Shown: positions 13,012-20,918 of the stretch, one piece after another
Layout: each line of letters begins with the position of its first letter
Numbering within the stretch: position 1 is the stretch's first letter
Source: Saccharothrix carnea
GTDB taxonomy: Bacteria > Actinomycetota > Actinomycetes > Mycobacteriales > Pseudonocardiaceae
Length of the DNA stretch: 64,000 nt
Direction of reading: 5' to 3'
NCBI RefSeq assembly: GCF_003014735.1
Contig: NZ_PYAX01000012.1
Location: forward strand, 1 to 64,000
Position numbers and translations under genes: made by a program
Notes under the pieces: generated by a model
Databases searched by the model: none
What the model was told of the DNA's origin: nothing
Seen by the model: only the letters and a program-made list of their open reading frames with translations

Positions 13012-14973
13012 ATGGGTACGCGTGGGATCACCGGCGGCTTCGACTGGCGCGACGGCCACCAGGTGGTGCGCGTCGAGGCGTGGGGCCCGGACGCGGTCCG
13101 GGTGCGGGTCGGTCTGCACGGTGTCCGCGACGACGTGCCCGGCGCGCTGGAGCACCGGCCCGCGGCCGAGGTCGACGTCGAGGTCGGCGAGGACCACGCC
13201 GTGCTGGTCAACGGCACGCTGCGGGTCGAGCTGGGCGACGGGCTGCTCCGGTTCGTCCGCGCGGACACGGGGTCCGAGCTGCTGGCCGAGGAGCGGATCC
13301 ACTTCTGGTGGCCGGGCGCGCGGCAGTTCACCGCCACCGGCAACGGCTACCACCGGATCGCGCAGAACTTCCGCGCCTACGACGGTGAACGCCTCTTCGG
13401 CCTCGGGCAGCACCAGCACGGCCTGCTCGACCAGAAGGGTGCGGTGGTCGAGCTGGTGCAGCGCAACTCCGAGGTCACCATCCCGTTCCTGGTCTCCAGC
13501 CGCGGCTACGGGCTGCTGTGGAACACACCCGCGGTCGGGCGGGTGGAGCTGGGCGTCACGGGGACGCGTTGGGTGTCCGACAGCGCGCGTCAGGTCGACT
13601 ACTGGTTCACCGCGGGCGAGCCCGCCGACGTGCTGCGCCGGTACGCGGACGTGACCGGCCACGCGCCGCCGTTCCCGGAGTGGGCGGCCGGTTTCTGGCA
13701 GAGCAAGCTGCGCTACCGCTCGCAGGAGGAACTGCTGGCGGTGGCCCGCGAGCACCGCGACCGTGGCCTGCCGCTGTCGGTGATCGTGGTGGACTTCTTC
13801 CACTGGACCCACCTCGGCGAGTGGCGGTTCGACCCGGCCGAGTGGCCGGACCCGGCGGCGGCCGTGCGCGAGCTGGCGGAGATGGGCGTCAAGCTCATGG
13901 TCTCGGTGTGGCCCTCGGTCAGCCCGCTGTCGCCGCTGTACCGGGAGATGACCGACCGGGGCCTGCTGCTGGCGTCCGAGGCCGGTCCGCCGGTGCACGC
14001 GGACTGGCCGGACAAGGGCGTGGCCGGCGAGGTCGGCGTGTCGTTCTACGATCCGTTCGACCCGGAGGCCCGCGCGTTCGTCTGGGACCAGGTCAAGCGC
14101 AACTACTACGACCACGGCGTGCGGGTGTGGTGGCTGGACGCGTGCGAGCCGGAGCTCAAGCCCGGCACGCCGGCGAACCTGCGCACCCACGCCGGACCGG
14201 GTCAGGAAGTCCTCAACGCCTACCCCCTGCACAACGCCAAGGCGTTCCACGACGGCATGCGGGCGGAGGGCGAGACCGAGATCATCACGCTGAACCGCTC
14301 GGCGTGGGCGGGCAGCCAGCGCTACGGCGCGGCGCTGTGGTCCGGTGACATCCCGGCCACCTTCGAGTCCCTGGCCGCGCAGGTCCGGGCCGGGTTGAAC
14401 GTGGCGCTGTCCGGCATCCCGTGGTGGACCACCGACATCGGCGGCTTCCACGGCGGCGACCCGGACTCGCCCGAGTACCGCGAGCTGGTCGTGCGCTGGT
14501 TCCAGTACGGCGCGCTGTGCCCGTTGTTCCGCCTGCACGGCTACCGCGAACCGGCGACGCCGTTCAGCCCGGCCATGACCGGTGGCCCCAACGAGGTGTG
14601 GTCGTACGGCGAGGAAGCGTACGGGCACATCACCGCCGCCCTGCGGCTGCGCGAATCGCTGCGGCCGTACGTGGTGGCGCAGATGCGGGTGGCCTCCGAG
14701 ACCGGCCTGCCGCCCATGCGCCCGTTGTTCGTGGACTTCCCGGACGACGAGGCCGCGTGGGCGGTTGACGACCAGTTCCTGCTCGGCCCCGACCTCCTCG
14801 TCGCCCCGGTCTACCGGCTCGGTCGGCGATCACGCGAGGTGCTCCTCCCGGCGGGCGCGCGGTGGACCGACCGCGCGACCGGCGTGCTCCACGAGGGCGG
14901 CCAGACGCTCTGGGTCGACGCACCGCTCGACCGCATCCCCCTCTTCGTGCGCGAAGGCGCACAACTTCCCTGA
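13012..14973 (+). CDS. GH31 alpha-xylosidase-like glycosidase
   Basis: The 653-residue protein has no signal peptide. The GH31 N-terminal beta domain (to about 200) precedes the barrel. The nucleophile is Asp376 in VWWLDACEPE and the acid/base Asp446 in ALWSGDIPATFE; GIPWWTTDIGGFHGGD is the conserved GH31 loop. The WLDA-x-EPE form is the one I associate with alpha-xylosidases rather than alpha-glucosidases, but this is from memory of the family. An alpha-xylosidase would remove non-reducing xylose from xyloglucan oligosaccharides, alternating with the GH3 and GH42 enzymes of the operon. The start at 13012 follows GGAGGG at 13000-13005. Alpha-glucosidase activity is the alternative. Confidence 0.88.
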   Translation: MGTRGITGGFDWRDGHQVVRVEAWGPDAVRVRVGLHGVRDDVPGALEHRPAAEVDVEVGEDHAVLVNGTLRVELGDGLLRFVRADTGSELLAEERIHFWWPGARQFTATGNGYHRIAQNFRAYDGERLFGLGQHQHGLLDQKGAVVELVQRNSEVTIPFLVSSRGYGLLWNTPAVGRVELGVTGTRWVSDSARQVDYWFTAGEPADVLRRYADVTGHAPPFPEWAAGFWQSKLRYRSQEELLAVAREHRDRGLPLSVIVVDFFHWTHLGEWRFDPAEWPDPAAAVRELAEMGVKLMVSVWPSVSPLSPLYREMTDRGLLLASEAGPPVHADWPDKGVAGEVGVSFYDPFDPEARAFVWDQVKRNYYDHGVRVWWLDACEPELKPGTPANLRTHAGPGQEVLNAYPLHNAKAFHDGMRAEGETEIITLNRSAWAGSQRYGAALWSGDIPATFESLAAQVRAGLNVALSGIPWWTTDIGGFHGGDPDSPEYRELVVRWFQYGALCPLFRLHGYREPATPFSPAMTGGPNEVWSYGEEAYGHITAALRLRESLRPYVVAQMRVASETGLPPMRPLFVDFPDDEAAWAVDDQFLLGPDLLVAPVYRLGRRSREVLLPAGARWTDRATGVLHEGGQTLWVDAPLDRIPLFVREGAQLP

Positions 14974-14998
14974 TCCGACACAAAGGGGCGTTCTTCCG

Positions 14999-16618
14999 AT
15001 GATTCTCAACCGCAGAGGCTTCCTGACCTTCACGGCGGCGGCCGGCGGCACCCTGCTGGTGGGTTGCGGCGGTCCGGCCGCGCAGCACACCGGTTCCGCG
15101 CTGGGCGAGGACGCGCTGGCCAAGGTGCTGCCGTCCTACGTCCCGGTGGAGTACGCCAAGCCGGACCTGCCGGGCGTGAACGGCTCGCTGGCCGGTTACC
15201 TGAAGTTCCCCACCGACCTGGTCGACGCCGTGAAGGACAAGGTTCTCAACGGCGGTGAGGTCACCGCGATGACCCCCGCGTTCTGGCCGCTGCCGCCCGG
15301 CCTGGGGGAGAACTCCTACTGGGAGGCGGTCAACCGGCGCATCGGCGGCACGGTCAAGTTCGAGCAGGTGCAGGGCCAGGACTACCAGGCCAAGCTCGGC
15401 GCGATGGTGGCGGCCAAGCAGGTGCCCGAGATCACCGTGATGCCGACCTTCACCATCCCGCCGCGGTTCAGCGAGGGCGTGGGCCAGGTGTTCGCGGACC
15501 TGACCGACCTCCTCAGCGGCGACAAGGTCAAGGAGTACCCGCTGCTGGCCAACATCCCGTCCGAGTCGTGGCACGCCTGCGTCTACGGCGGCCGGCTGTA
15601 CGGCGTGCCGTTCCAGGGCGAGATGTTCCCCGAGACGATCATGTACCGGCGCGACCTCGTGGAACGGCTCGGCGGGCAGGCGCCGAAGAACACCGACGAG
15701 TTCTTCCAGCTGTGCAAGAAGATCAACGACCCGGGCGCCAACCGGTGGGCGCTCGGTGACGTGTTCCGGTCGATGGTCCGGGTCTTCGGCGACCCCGGCG
15801 ACTGGAGCCGCGACTCGTCCGGCAAGGTCGTGAACAAGCTCGAGACCGAGGCCTACCGGGAAGCCGTCAAGTTCACCCGCTCGCTGTTCGAGGCGGGATT
15901 CGTGCACCCGAACATCGTGGCGGGCAGCAACACCGGCATCAACGAGCTGTTCGAGGGCGGCCAGATGCTGATCCACCTGGCCGGCATGGGCTTCTGGGGC
16001 GAGGCGATGCGGCGGCAGCGGCCGAGCAACCCGTCGTTCGGGCTGGAGGCCATGCCGCTGTTCGCGCACGACGGCGGCAAGCCCCGGTACATCGTCTCCG
16101 CGCCGACCGCGATGGTCACCCTGTTCCGCAAGGACCTCTCGGCCGACCGGATCAAGGAGCTGCTGCGGCTGGCGAACTTCGTCGCCGCCCCGGTCGGCAC
16201 CACCGAGCACTTCCTGGTCAACTACGGCGTCGAGGGCAAGCACAGCGCCCGCGACGCCGACGGCGCACCCGGCCTGAACGAGCTGGGCCGCAAGGAGGTC
16301 ACCCTCACCTACGGGTTCATGTCCCGGGCGCCGGAGGCCATCATCGACGCCCAGTACCCGGACTTCGTCAAGGCCAAGCACGCCTGGTTCGCCGACGCCT
16401 ACCAGCACCAGGTGCGCCCGCCCACGTTCGGCCTGCGCATCGAGGAGCCCGCGGAGTACACCAAGCTGCCCAAGGAGTTCGAGGACCGCACGGCCGACAT
16501 CCTGCGCGGGCGCCGCCCGGTGTCCGAGGTGGACCAGCTCGCCGAGGAGTGGCGCAAGGCGGGCGGCGACAAGCTGCGCGAGTTCTACGACAAGGCCCTC
16601 TCCGATGCCGGGCGCTGA
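14999..16618 (+). CDS. Sugar ABC transporter solute-binding lipoprotein
   Basis: The 539-residue protein begins with a twin-arginine signal and lipobox: NRRGFLTF, a hydrophobic segment, then LVGC, the Cys being residue 21. It would be exported folded and anchored outside the membrane. The body is that of the large extracellular sugar-binding proteins of the LplA/UgpB type. It lies 25 bp behind the GH31 gene and overlaps the first permease by 14 bp, so the ligand is probably the oligosaccharide the GH31, GH3 and GH42 enzymes degrade. Confidence 0.92.
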   Translation: MILNRRGFLTFTAAAGGTLLVGCGGPAAQHTGSALGEDALAKVLPSYVPVEYAKPDLPGVNGSLAGYLKFPTDLVDAVKDKVLNGGEVTAMTPAFWPLPPGLGENSYWEAVNRRIGGTVKFEQVQGQDYQAKLGAMVAAKQVPEITVMPTFTIPPRFSEGVGQVFADLTDLLSGDKVKEYPLLANIPSESWHACVYGGRLYGVPFQGEMFPETIMYRRDLVERLGGQAPKNTDEFFQLCKKINDPGANRWALGDVFRSMVRVFGDPGDWSRDSSGKVVNKLETEAYREAVKFTRSLFEAGFVHPNIVAGSNTGINELFEGGQMLIHLAGMGFWGEAMRRQRPSNPSFGLEAMPLFAHDGGKPRYIVSAPTAMVTLFRKDLSADRIKELLRLANFVAAPVGTTEHFLVNYGVEGKHSARDADGAPGLNELGRKEVTLTYGFMSRAPEAIIDAQYPDFVKAKHAWFADAYQHQVRPPTFGLRIEEPAEYTKLPKEFEDRTADILRGRRPVSEVDQLAEEWRKAGGDKLREFYDKALSDAGR

Positions 16619-17579
16619 CCTGTTGGAACGACCGCCCGTCCAGCCCCGCACGCCGGCAGCCGCCGGCCGGCGTGCGGGGTGGCGCCGCAGGCTGAAGCGG
16701 GACTGGGTGCTGCTGGTCATGGTGGCGCCCGCCATCGGGCTGCTCACCGTGTTCCACTACGTGCCGCTGCTGGGCAACGTGGTGGCGTTCCAGGACTACT
16801 CGCCGTTCGTGGGCATGGTCTACAGCCCGTGGGTGGGCCTGTCGAACTTCGCCCGGATCATGGAGGACCCGGAGTTCTGGTCCGCCACCGCCAACACGCT
16901 GGTCATCACCGCGTTCCAGCTGGTGTTCTACTTCCCGATCCCGATCGGGCTGGCGCTGCTGGTGCACAGCCTGATGAGCCCGCGGCTGCGGATGTTCGTG
17001 CAGAGCGTGGTCTACCTGCCGCACTTCTTCTCGTGGGTGCTGGTGATCACGCTGTTCCAGCAGATGCTGGGCGGCGCGGGCGTGCTCAACCAGGTGCTGC
17101 GCGCCAACGGCGTGGCGACGTTCGACGTGATGACCAACCCGGACCTGTTCATCGCCCTGGTGACGTCGCAGTCGGTGTGGAAGGACGCGGGCTGGGGCGC
17201 GATCGTGTTCCTGGCGGCCCTGGCCACCATCGACACCTCGCTGTACGAGGCCGCGGCGGTGGACGGCGCGAATCGGTGGCGGCGGATGTGGCACGTGACG
17301 CTGCCCGCGCTGGTCCCGGTGATCGTGCTGCTGCTCATCCTGCGCCTCGGTGAGGCGCTGACGGTCGGTTTCGAGCAGTTCCTGCTGCAACGCGACGCGG
17401 TCGGCCAGGAAGCGGCGGAGGTGCTGGACACCTACGTGTACTTCACCGGCGTGGTGAACGCCGACTTCTCCTACGCCGCCGCGGCGGGCCTGATCAAGGG
17501 CCTGATCGGGTTGCTGCTGGTGCTGGCGGCGAACCGGGTGGCGCACATGGTGGGCGAGCAGGGGGTGTACTCGCGATGA
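16605..17579 (+). CDS. Sugar ABC transporter permease, LplB type
   Basis: The 324-residue protein has about six membrane segments and the EAA loop of binding-protein-dependent permeases (YEAAAVDGANRWRRMWHVTLP). A basic N-terminus (RRLKRDWVLL) precedes the first segment. It overlaps both neighbours, 14 bp with the lipoprotein gene and ATGA with the second permease. It forms the membrane channel together with the next gene. Confidence 0.94.
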   Translation: MPGADLLERPPVQPRTPAAAGRRAGWRRRLKRDWVLLVMVAPAIGLLTVFHYVPLLGNVVAFQDYSPFVGMVYSPWVGLSNFARIMEDPEFWSATANTLVITAFQLVFYFPIPIGLALLVHSLMSPRLRMFVQSVVYLPHFFSWVLVITLFQQMLGGAGVLNQVLRANGVATFDVMTNPDLFIALVTSQSVWKDAGWGAIVFLAALATIDTSLYEAAAVDGANRWRRMWHVTLPALVPVIVLLLILRLGEALTVGFEQFLLQRDAVGQEAAEVLDTYVYFTGVVNADFSYAAAAGLIKGLIGLLLVLAANRVAHMVGEQGVYSR

Positions 17580-18520
17580 CGACGGCAGTCGGTTCCACCC
17601 GCCGCGACCCGCGGCGCCGGGGCGGGCGACCGGTGTGGGACGAGCAGCCCACCCGGATCGGCCAGACCGCCAAGGGCGTGCTGGTCGGGCTGGTGCTGCT
17701 CGCCGTGCTGTTCCCGCTGTGGGTGGTGGTGGTCACCAGCTTCTCGACGGCCGATGCCATCACCCGGGCGGGTGGCCTGGTGATCGTGCCGGACGGGTTC
17801 AGCCTCGGCGCGTACGCCGAACTGCTCTCCGGCAGCGTGGTGACCCGGTCGGTGCTGGTGAGCACCGGCGTCACGGTCGTCGGCACGCTGTTCAGCACGG
17901 TGGTGACGCTGCTGGCCGCCTACGGGCTGTCGCGTCCCGGGTCGTTCCTGCACCGGCCGCTGCTGTTCATGGTGCTGCTGACGTTCCTGTTCGGCCCCGG
18001 ACTGATCCCGACCTACCTGCTGGTCAACTCGCTGGGGCTGCTGGACACCTACGCGGCGCTGGTCCTGCCGGGCGCGGTGGCGGCGTTCAACCTGGTGGTG
18101 CTGCGGTCGTTCTTCATGAACCTGCCGCAGGAGGTCATCGACAGCGCGCGCATCGACGGCGCGAGCGAGTTCGGCGTGCTGACCCGGATCGTGCTGCCGC
18201 TGTCCAAGGGCGTCACGGCGGTCATTGCGCTGTTCTACGGGGTGGGCTACTGGAACGCGTTCTTCAACGCCTTCCTCTACCTCAACTCCAACGACAAGTG
18301 GCCGTTGCAGCTGGTGCTGCGCACCTACGTGCTGCAGGGCCAGTCGATCCCGGGCGCGAGTGCGGTCGACTCCACGCTGACCGGTACGGGCGGTGTGGTG
18401 GCCACGCTCGCGATCAAGATGGCGGTGATCGTGCTCGCGGTGATCCCGGTGCTCGTGGTGTACCCGTTCGTGCAGAAGCACTTCACCAAGGGAGTGATCG
18501 TGGGGGCGATCAAGGGATGA
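17576..18520 (+). CDS. Sugar ABC transporter permease, LplC type
   Basis: The 314-residue partner permease has about six membrane segments and its EAA loop in IDSARIDGASEFGVLTRIVLP. Start and stop overlap the neighbouring genes by four bases, so translation is coupled. No ATPase gene is in the operon. In actinobacteria such importers usually share the MsiK ATPase encoded elsewhere; that this one does so is inferred. Confidence 0.94.
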   Translation: MTTAVGSTRRDPRRRGGRPVWDEQPTRIGQTAKGVLVGLVLLAVLFPLWVVVVTSFSTADAITRAGGLVIVPDGFSLGAYAELLSGSVVTRSVLVSTGVTVVGTLFSTVVTLLAAYGLSRPGSFLHRPLLFMVLLTFLFGPGLIPTYLLVNSLGLLDTYAALVLPGAVAAFNLVVLRSFFMNLPQEVIDSARIDGASEFGVLTRIVLPLSKGVTAVIALFYGVGYWNAFFNAFLYLNSNDKWPLQLVLRTYVLQGQSIPGASAVDSTLTGTGGVVATLAIKMAVIVLAVIPVLVVYPFVQKHFTKGVIVGAIKG

Positions 18521-20475
18521 CCGGCCTGCGCTACGGCGGCGACTACAACCCGGAGCAGTGGCCCGAGGAGGTGTGGGCGCAGGACGTCGAGCTGATGCGC
18601 CGGGCGGGCGTGAACACCGTGACGGTCGGCGTGTTCTCGTGGGCCCGCATCGAGCCGCGGCCGGGCGAGCGGGACTTCGGCTGGCTGGACCGGGTGCTCG
18701 ACCTGCTGCACGCGGGCGGCATCGACGTCTTCCTGGCCACGCCGACCGCCTCGCCGCCGCCGTGGCTCGGGCACCGGCACCCGGAGACGCTGCCGGTGGA
18801 CTTCGACGGCCACCGCCTCGGTTACGGCTCGCGCAACCAGTTCTGCCCGTCCTCCCCGGTGTACCGGGAGCACGCGTTGGCGCTGGTGGAGGCGTTGGCG
18901 CGGCGGTACGCCGACCACCCGGCGCTGAAGTTGTGGCACGTGGGCAACGAGCTGGGCCAGGTGTGCCACTGCGACGTGACGGCGGGGCACTTCCGGTCGT
19001 GGCTGCGGGACCGGTACGGCTCGCTGGACGAGCTGAACACCGCCTGGCACACCACGTTCTGGAGTCAGCGCTACGGCGAGTGGGACGAGGTGATCCCGCC
19101 GCGCCGGGCGCCGTACCTGATCAACCCGGGCCAGCGGCTGGACTTCGCCCGGTTCTGCTCGGACGCGTTGCTGGCGTGCTTCATGGCCGAGCGGGACGTG
19201 CTGCGGCGGTTCACGCCGGACGTGCCGGTGACCACGAACTTCATCGGCCTGCAAGCGCCCGTGGACTACTGGGAGCTCGCCCGGCACGAGGACGTCGTGT
19301 CGCACGACTGGTACGCCGACCCGTTCGACCCGACCGGGCACGTGATGAGCGCGTTGAGCTTCGACCTGATGCGGTCGCTGGCGGGCGGGCCGTGGGTGCT
19401 CATGGAGCAGGCGGCGAGCGCGGTGAACTGGCGCCGACGCAACCCGCCGAAGCCCGCGGGCCAGCTGCGCGCGCAGTCCGTGCAGGCGGTGGCCCGTGGC
19501 GCGGACGCGGTGTGCTTCTTCCAGTGGCGTGCCTCGCGCGGCGGCGCGGAGAAGTTCCACTCGGGGATGCTGCCGCACGCCGGTCCGGACAGCCGGGTGT
19601 TCCGCGAGGTCGTCGCCCTCGGCGCGGACCTGCGGGCGCTGGCGCCGGTGGCGGGCGCGCCGGTCACCGCGTCGGTGGCCGTGGTGCTGGACTGGGAGAG
19701 CTGGTGGGCCGCGCAGCTGGACGGGCACCCGTCCGGTGACTTCGACCTGCTCACGCGGCTGCGCGACTTCTACGAGCCGCTGTTCGACCTCGGCGTGACG
19801 GTGGACTTCGCGCACCCCTCGGCCGACCTGTCGGCGTACCGGCTCGTGGTGGTGCCGAACCTGTACCTGGTGCGTGACGCGCAGCCGTTGGTGTCCTTCG
19901 TGGCCGGTGGCGGCACGCTGGTCATGGGCTTCTTCTCCGGTGTCGTGGACGAGCACGACCGGGTGCACCTCGGCGGCTACCCGGCGCCGTTCCGGGAAGT
20001 GCTGGGGCTGCGCATCGAGGAGATGGTGCCGCTCGGGCCGGACGAGGTGCTGACGTGCACGTCCGAGTCGTTGGGCGGGTTCACCGCCGACTTCTGGTAC
20101 GACGACCTGCGTGCCGAGGGAGCGGAGGTGGTCGCGTCGCTGGTCGACGGCGTGCCCGTGGTGCTGCGCAACGAGTACGGCGACGGTACGGCCTGGTACG
20201 TGGGCACCCGGCCGTCCGCCGGGGTGATGAGGCGGCTGCTCGCCCGGGTGGTGGCGGAGGCCGGGGTCGAACCCGTGCTCGACCCACCGCGCGGGGTGGA
20301 GGCGGTGCGCCGGGGCGACGTGCTGTTCCTGGTCAACCACGGCGTCGCCGACGTGCGGCTGGACGTGCCGGGCACGCACGTCGACCTGCTCACCGGCGCC
20401 ACCGTCACCGACTCCGTGACGCTGGGGAAGTACGGCGTCGCGGCCCTGGCGCCGCCGCTACCCTCCGGTGGATGA
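18517..20475 (+). CDS. GH42 beta-galactosidase
   Basis: The 652-residue protein opens with the GH42 hallmark GGDYNPEQWPEEVW. The acid/base Glu is in LWHVGNELGQVCHC and the nucleophile Glu in WVLMEQAASAVNW. The trimerisation and C-terminal beta domains follow. There is no signal peptide. GH42 enzymes remove terminal beta-galactose from small oligosaccharides, which fits the galactosyl side chains of xyloglucan. ATG at 18517 overlaps the permease stop. The cutA start overlaps its stop. Arabinogalactan fragments would be an alternative substrate. Confidence 0.94.
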   Translation: MTGLRYGGDYNPEQWPEEVWAQDVELMRRAGVNTVTVGVFSWARIEPRPGERDFGWLDRVLDLLHAGGIDVFLATPTASPPPWLGHRHPETLPVDFDGHRLGYGSRNQFCPSSPVYREHALALVEALARRYADHPALKLWHVGNELGQVCHCDVTAGHFRSWLRDRYGSLDELNTAWHTTFWSQRYGEWDEVIPPRRAPYLINPGQRLDFARFCSDALLACFMAERDVLRRFTPDVPVTTNFIGLQAPVDYWELARHEDVVSHDWYADPFDPTGHVMSALSFDLMRSLAGGPWVLMEQAASAVNWRRRNPPKPAGQLRAQSVQAVARGADAVCFFQWRASRGGAEKFHSGMLPHAGPDSRVFREVVALGADLRALAPVAGAPVTASVAVVLDWESWWAAQLDGHPSGDFDLLTRLRDFYEPLFDLGVTVDFAHPSADLSAYRLVVVPNLYLVRDAQPLVSFVAGGGTLVMGFFSGVVDEHDRVHLGGYPAPFREVLGLRIEEMVPLGPDEVLTCTSESLGGFTADFWYDDLRAEGAEVVASLVDGVPVVLRNEYGDGTAWYVGTRPSAGVMRRLLARVVAEAGVEPVLDPPRGVEAVRRGDVLFLVNHGVADVRLDVPGTHVDLLTGATVTDSVTLGKYGVAALAPPLPSGG

Positions 20476-20798
20476 GCGACAACCACGTCGTGGTCATCAC
20501 CACCACCGACAGCGAGGACGCGGCCGGCACCCTGGCGAAGGCGATCGTCGAGGCACGGCTGGCCGCGTGCGTGCAGGTCAGCAGCCCGATCCGGAGCGTC
20601 TACCGGTGGGGTGGCGAGGTGCACGACGACCGCGAGTGGCAGCTGTGGATCAAGACCGCCTACGACCGGGTGGACGAGCTGACCGAGTTCGTCAAGGCGC
20701 GGCACACCTACGACGTGCCCGAGGTGCTGGCCCTGCCGGTGCTCGGCGGCAACCTTGACTACCTGGCCTGGCTGACCGACGAGACCCGGCCCGCGTGA
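20472..20798 (+). CDS. cutA: CutA divalent-cation tolerance protein
   Basis: The 108-residue protein matches the whole CutA family: VVVITTTDSEDAAGTLAKAI, ARLAACVQV, and the ending TYDVPEVLALPVLGGNLDYLAWL. CutA is a trimeric ferredoxin-fold cytoplasmic protein linked to copper tolerance in E. coli; its exact role is unsettled. ATGA overlap with the GH42 stop makes it the last gene of the sugar operon by position, although no functional link is evident. Confidence 0.93.
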   Translation: MSDNHVVVITTTDSEDAAGTLAKAIVEARLAACVQVSSPIRSVYRWGGEVHDDREWQLWIKTAYDRVDELTEFVKARHTYDVPEVLALPVLGGNLDYLAWLTDETRPA

Positions 20799-20814
20799 GC
20801 GGTGCCCGGCGGGT

Positions 20815-20839
20815 GGCGGTCCGCGCCCCGCGGACCGCC
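20815..20839. terminator. Bidirectional hairpin between convergent genes
   Basis: GGCGGTCCGC and GCGGACCGCC form a perfect 10-bp stem around a 5-nt loop, 16 bp after cutA. There is no clear T tract. It lies between cutA and the convergent oxidoreductase gene. Confidence 0.6.
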
Positions 20840-20918
20840 TCCAACTCCCGCTTGACCACCGGCGCGAGCAGGTACAGGCCGATGGTGACGAACGGCCGAC
20901 AGCCTCCGACCGGCGGGC

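Noticed and set aside
20840-20918. Minus-strand peptide TIGLYLLAPVVKRELEAVRG that looks like a membrane-protein end
   Set aside because: It may be a relic of a lost gene, but about 25 residues without a second fragment is too little to claim.
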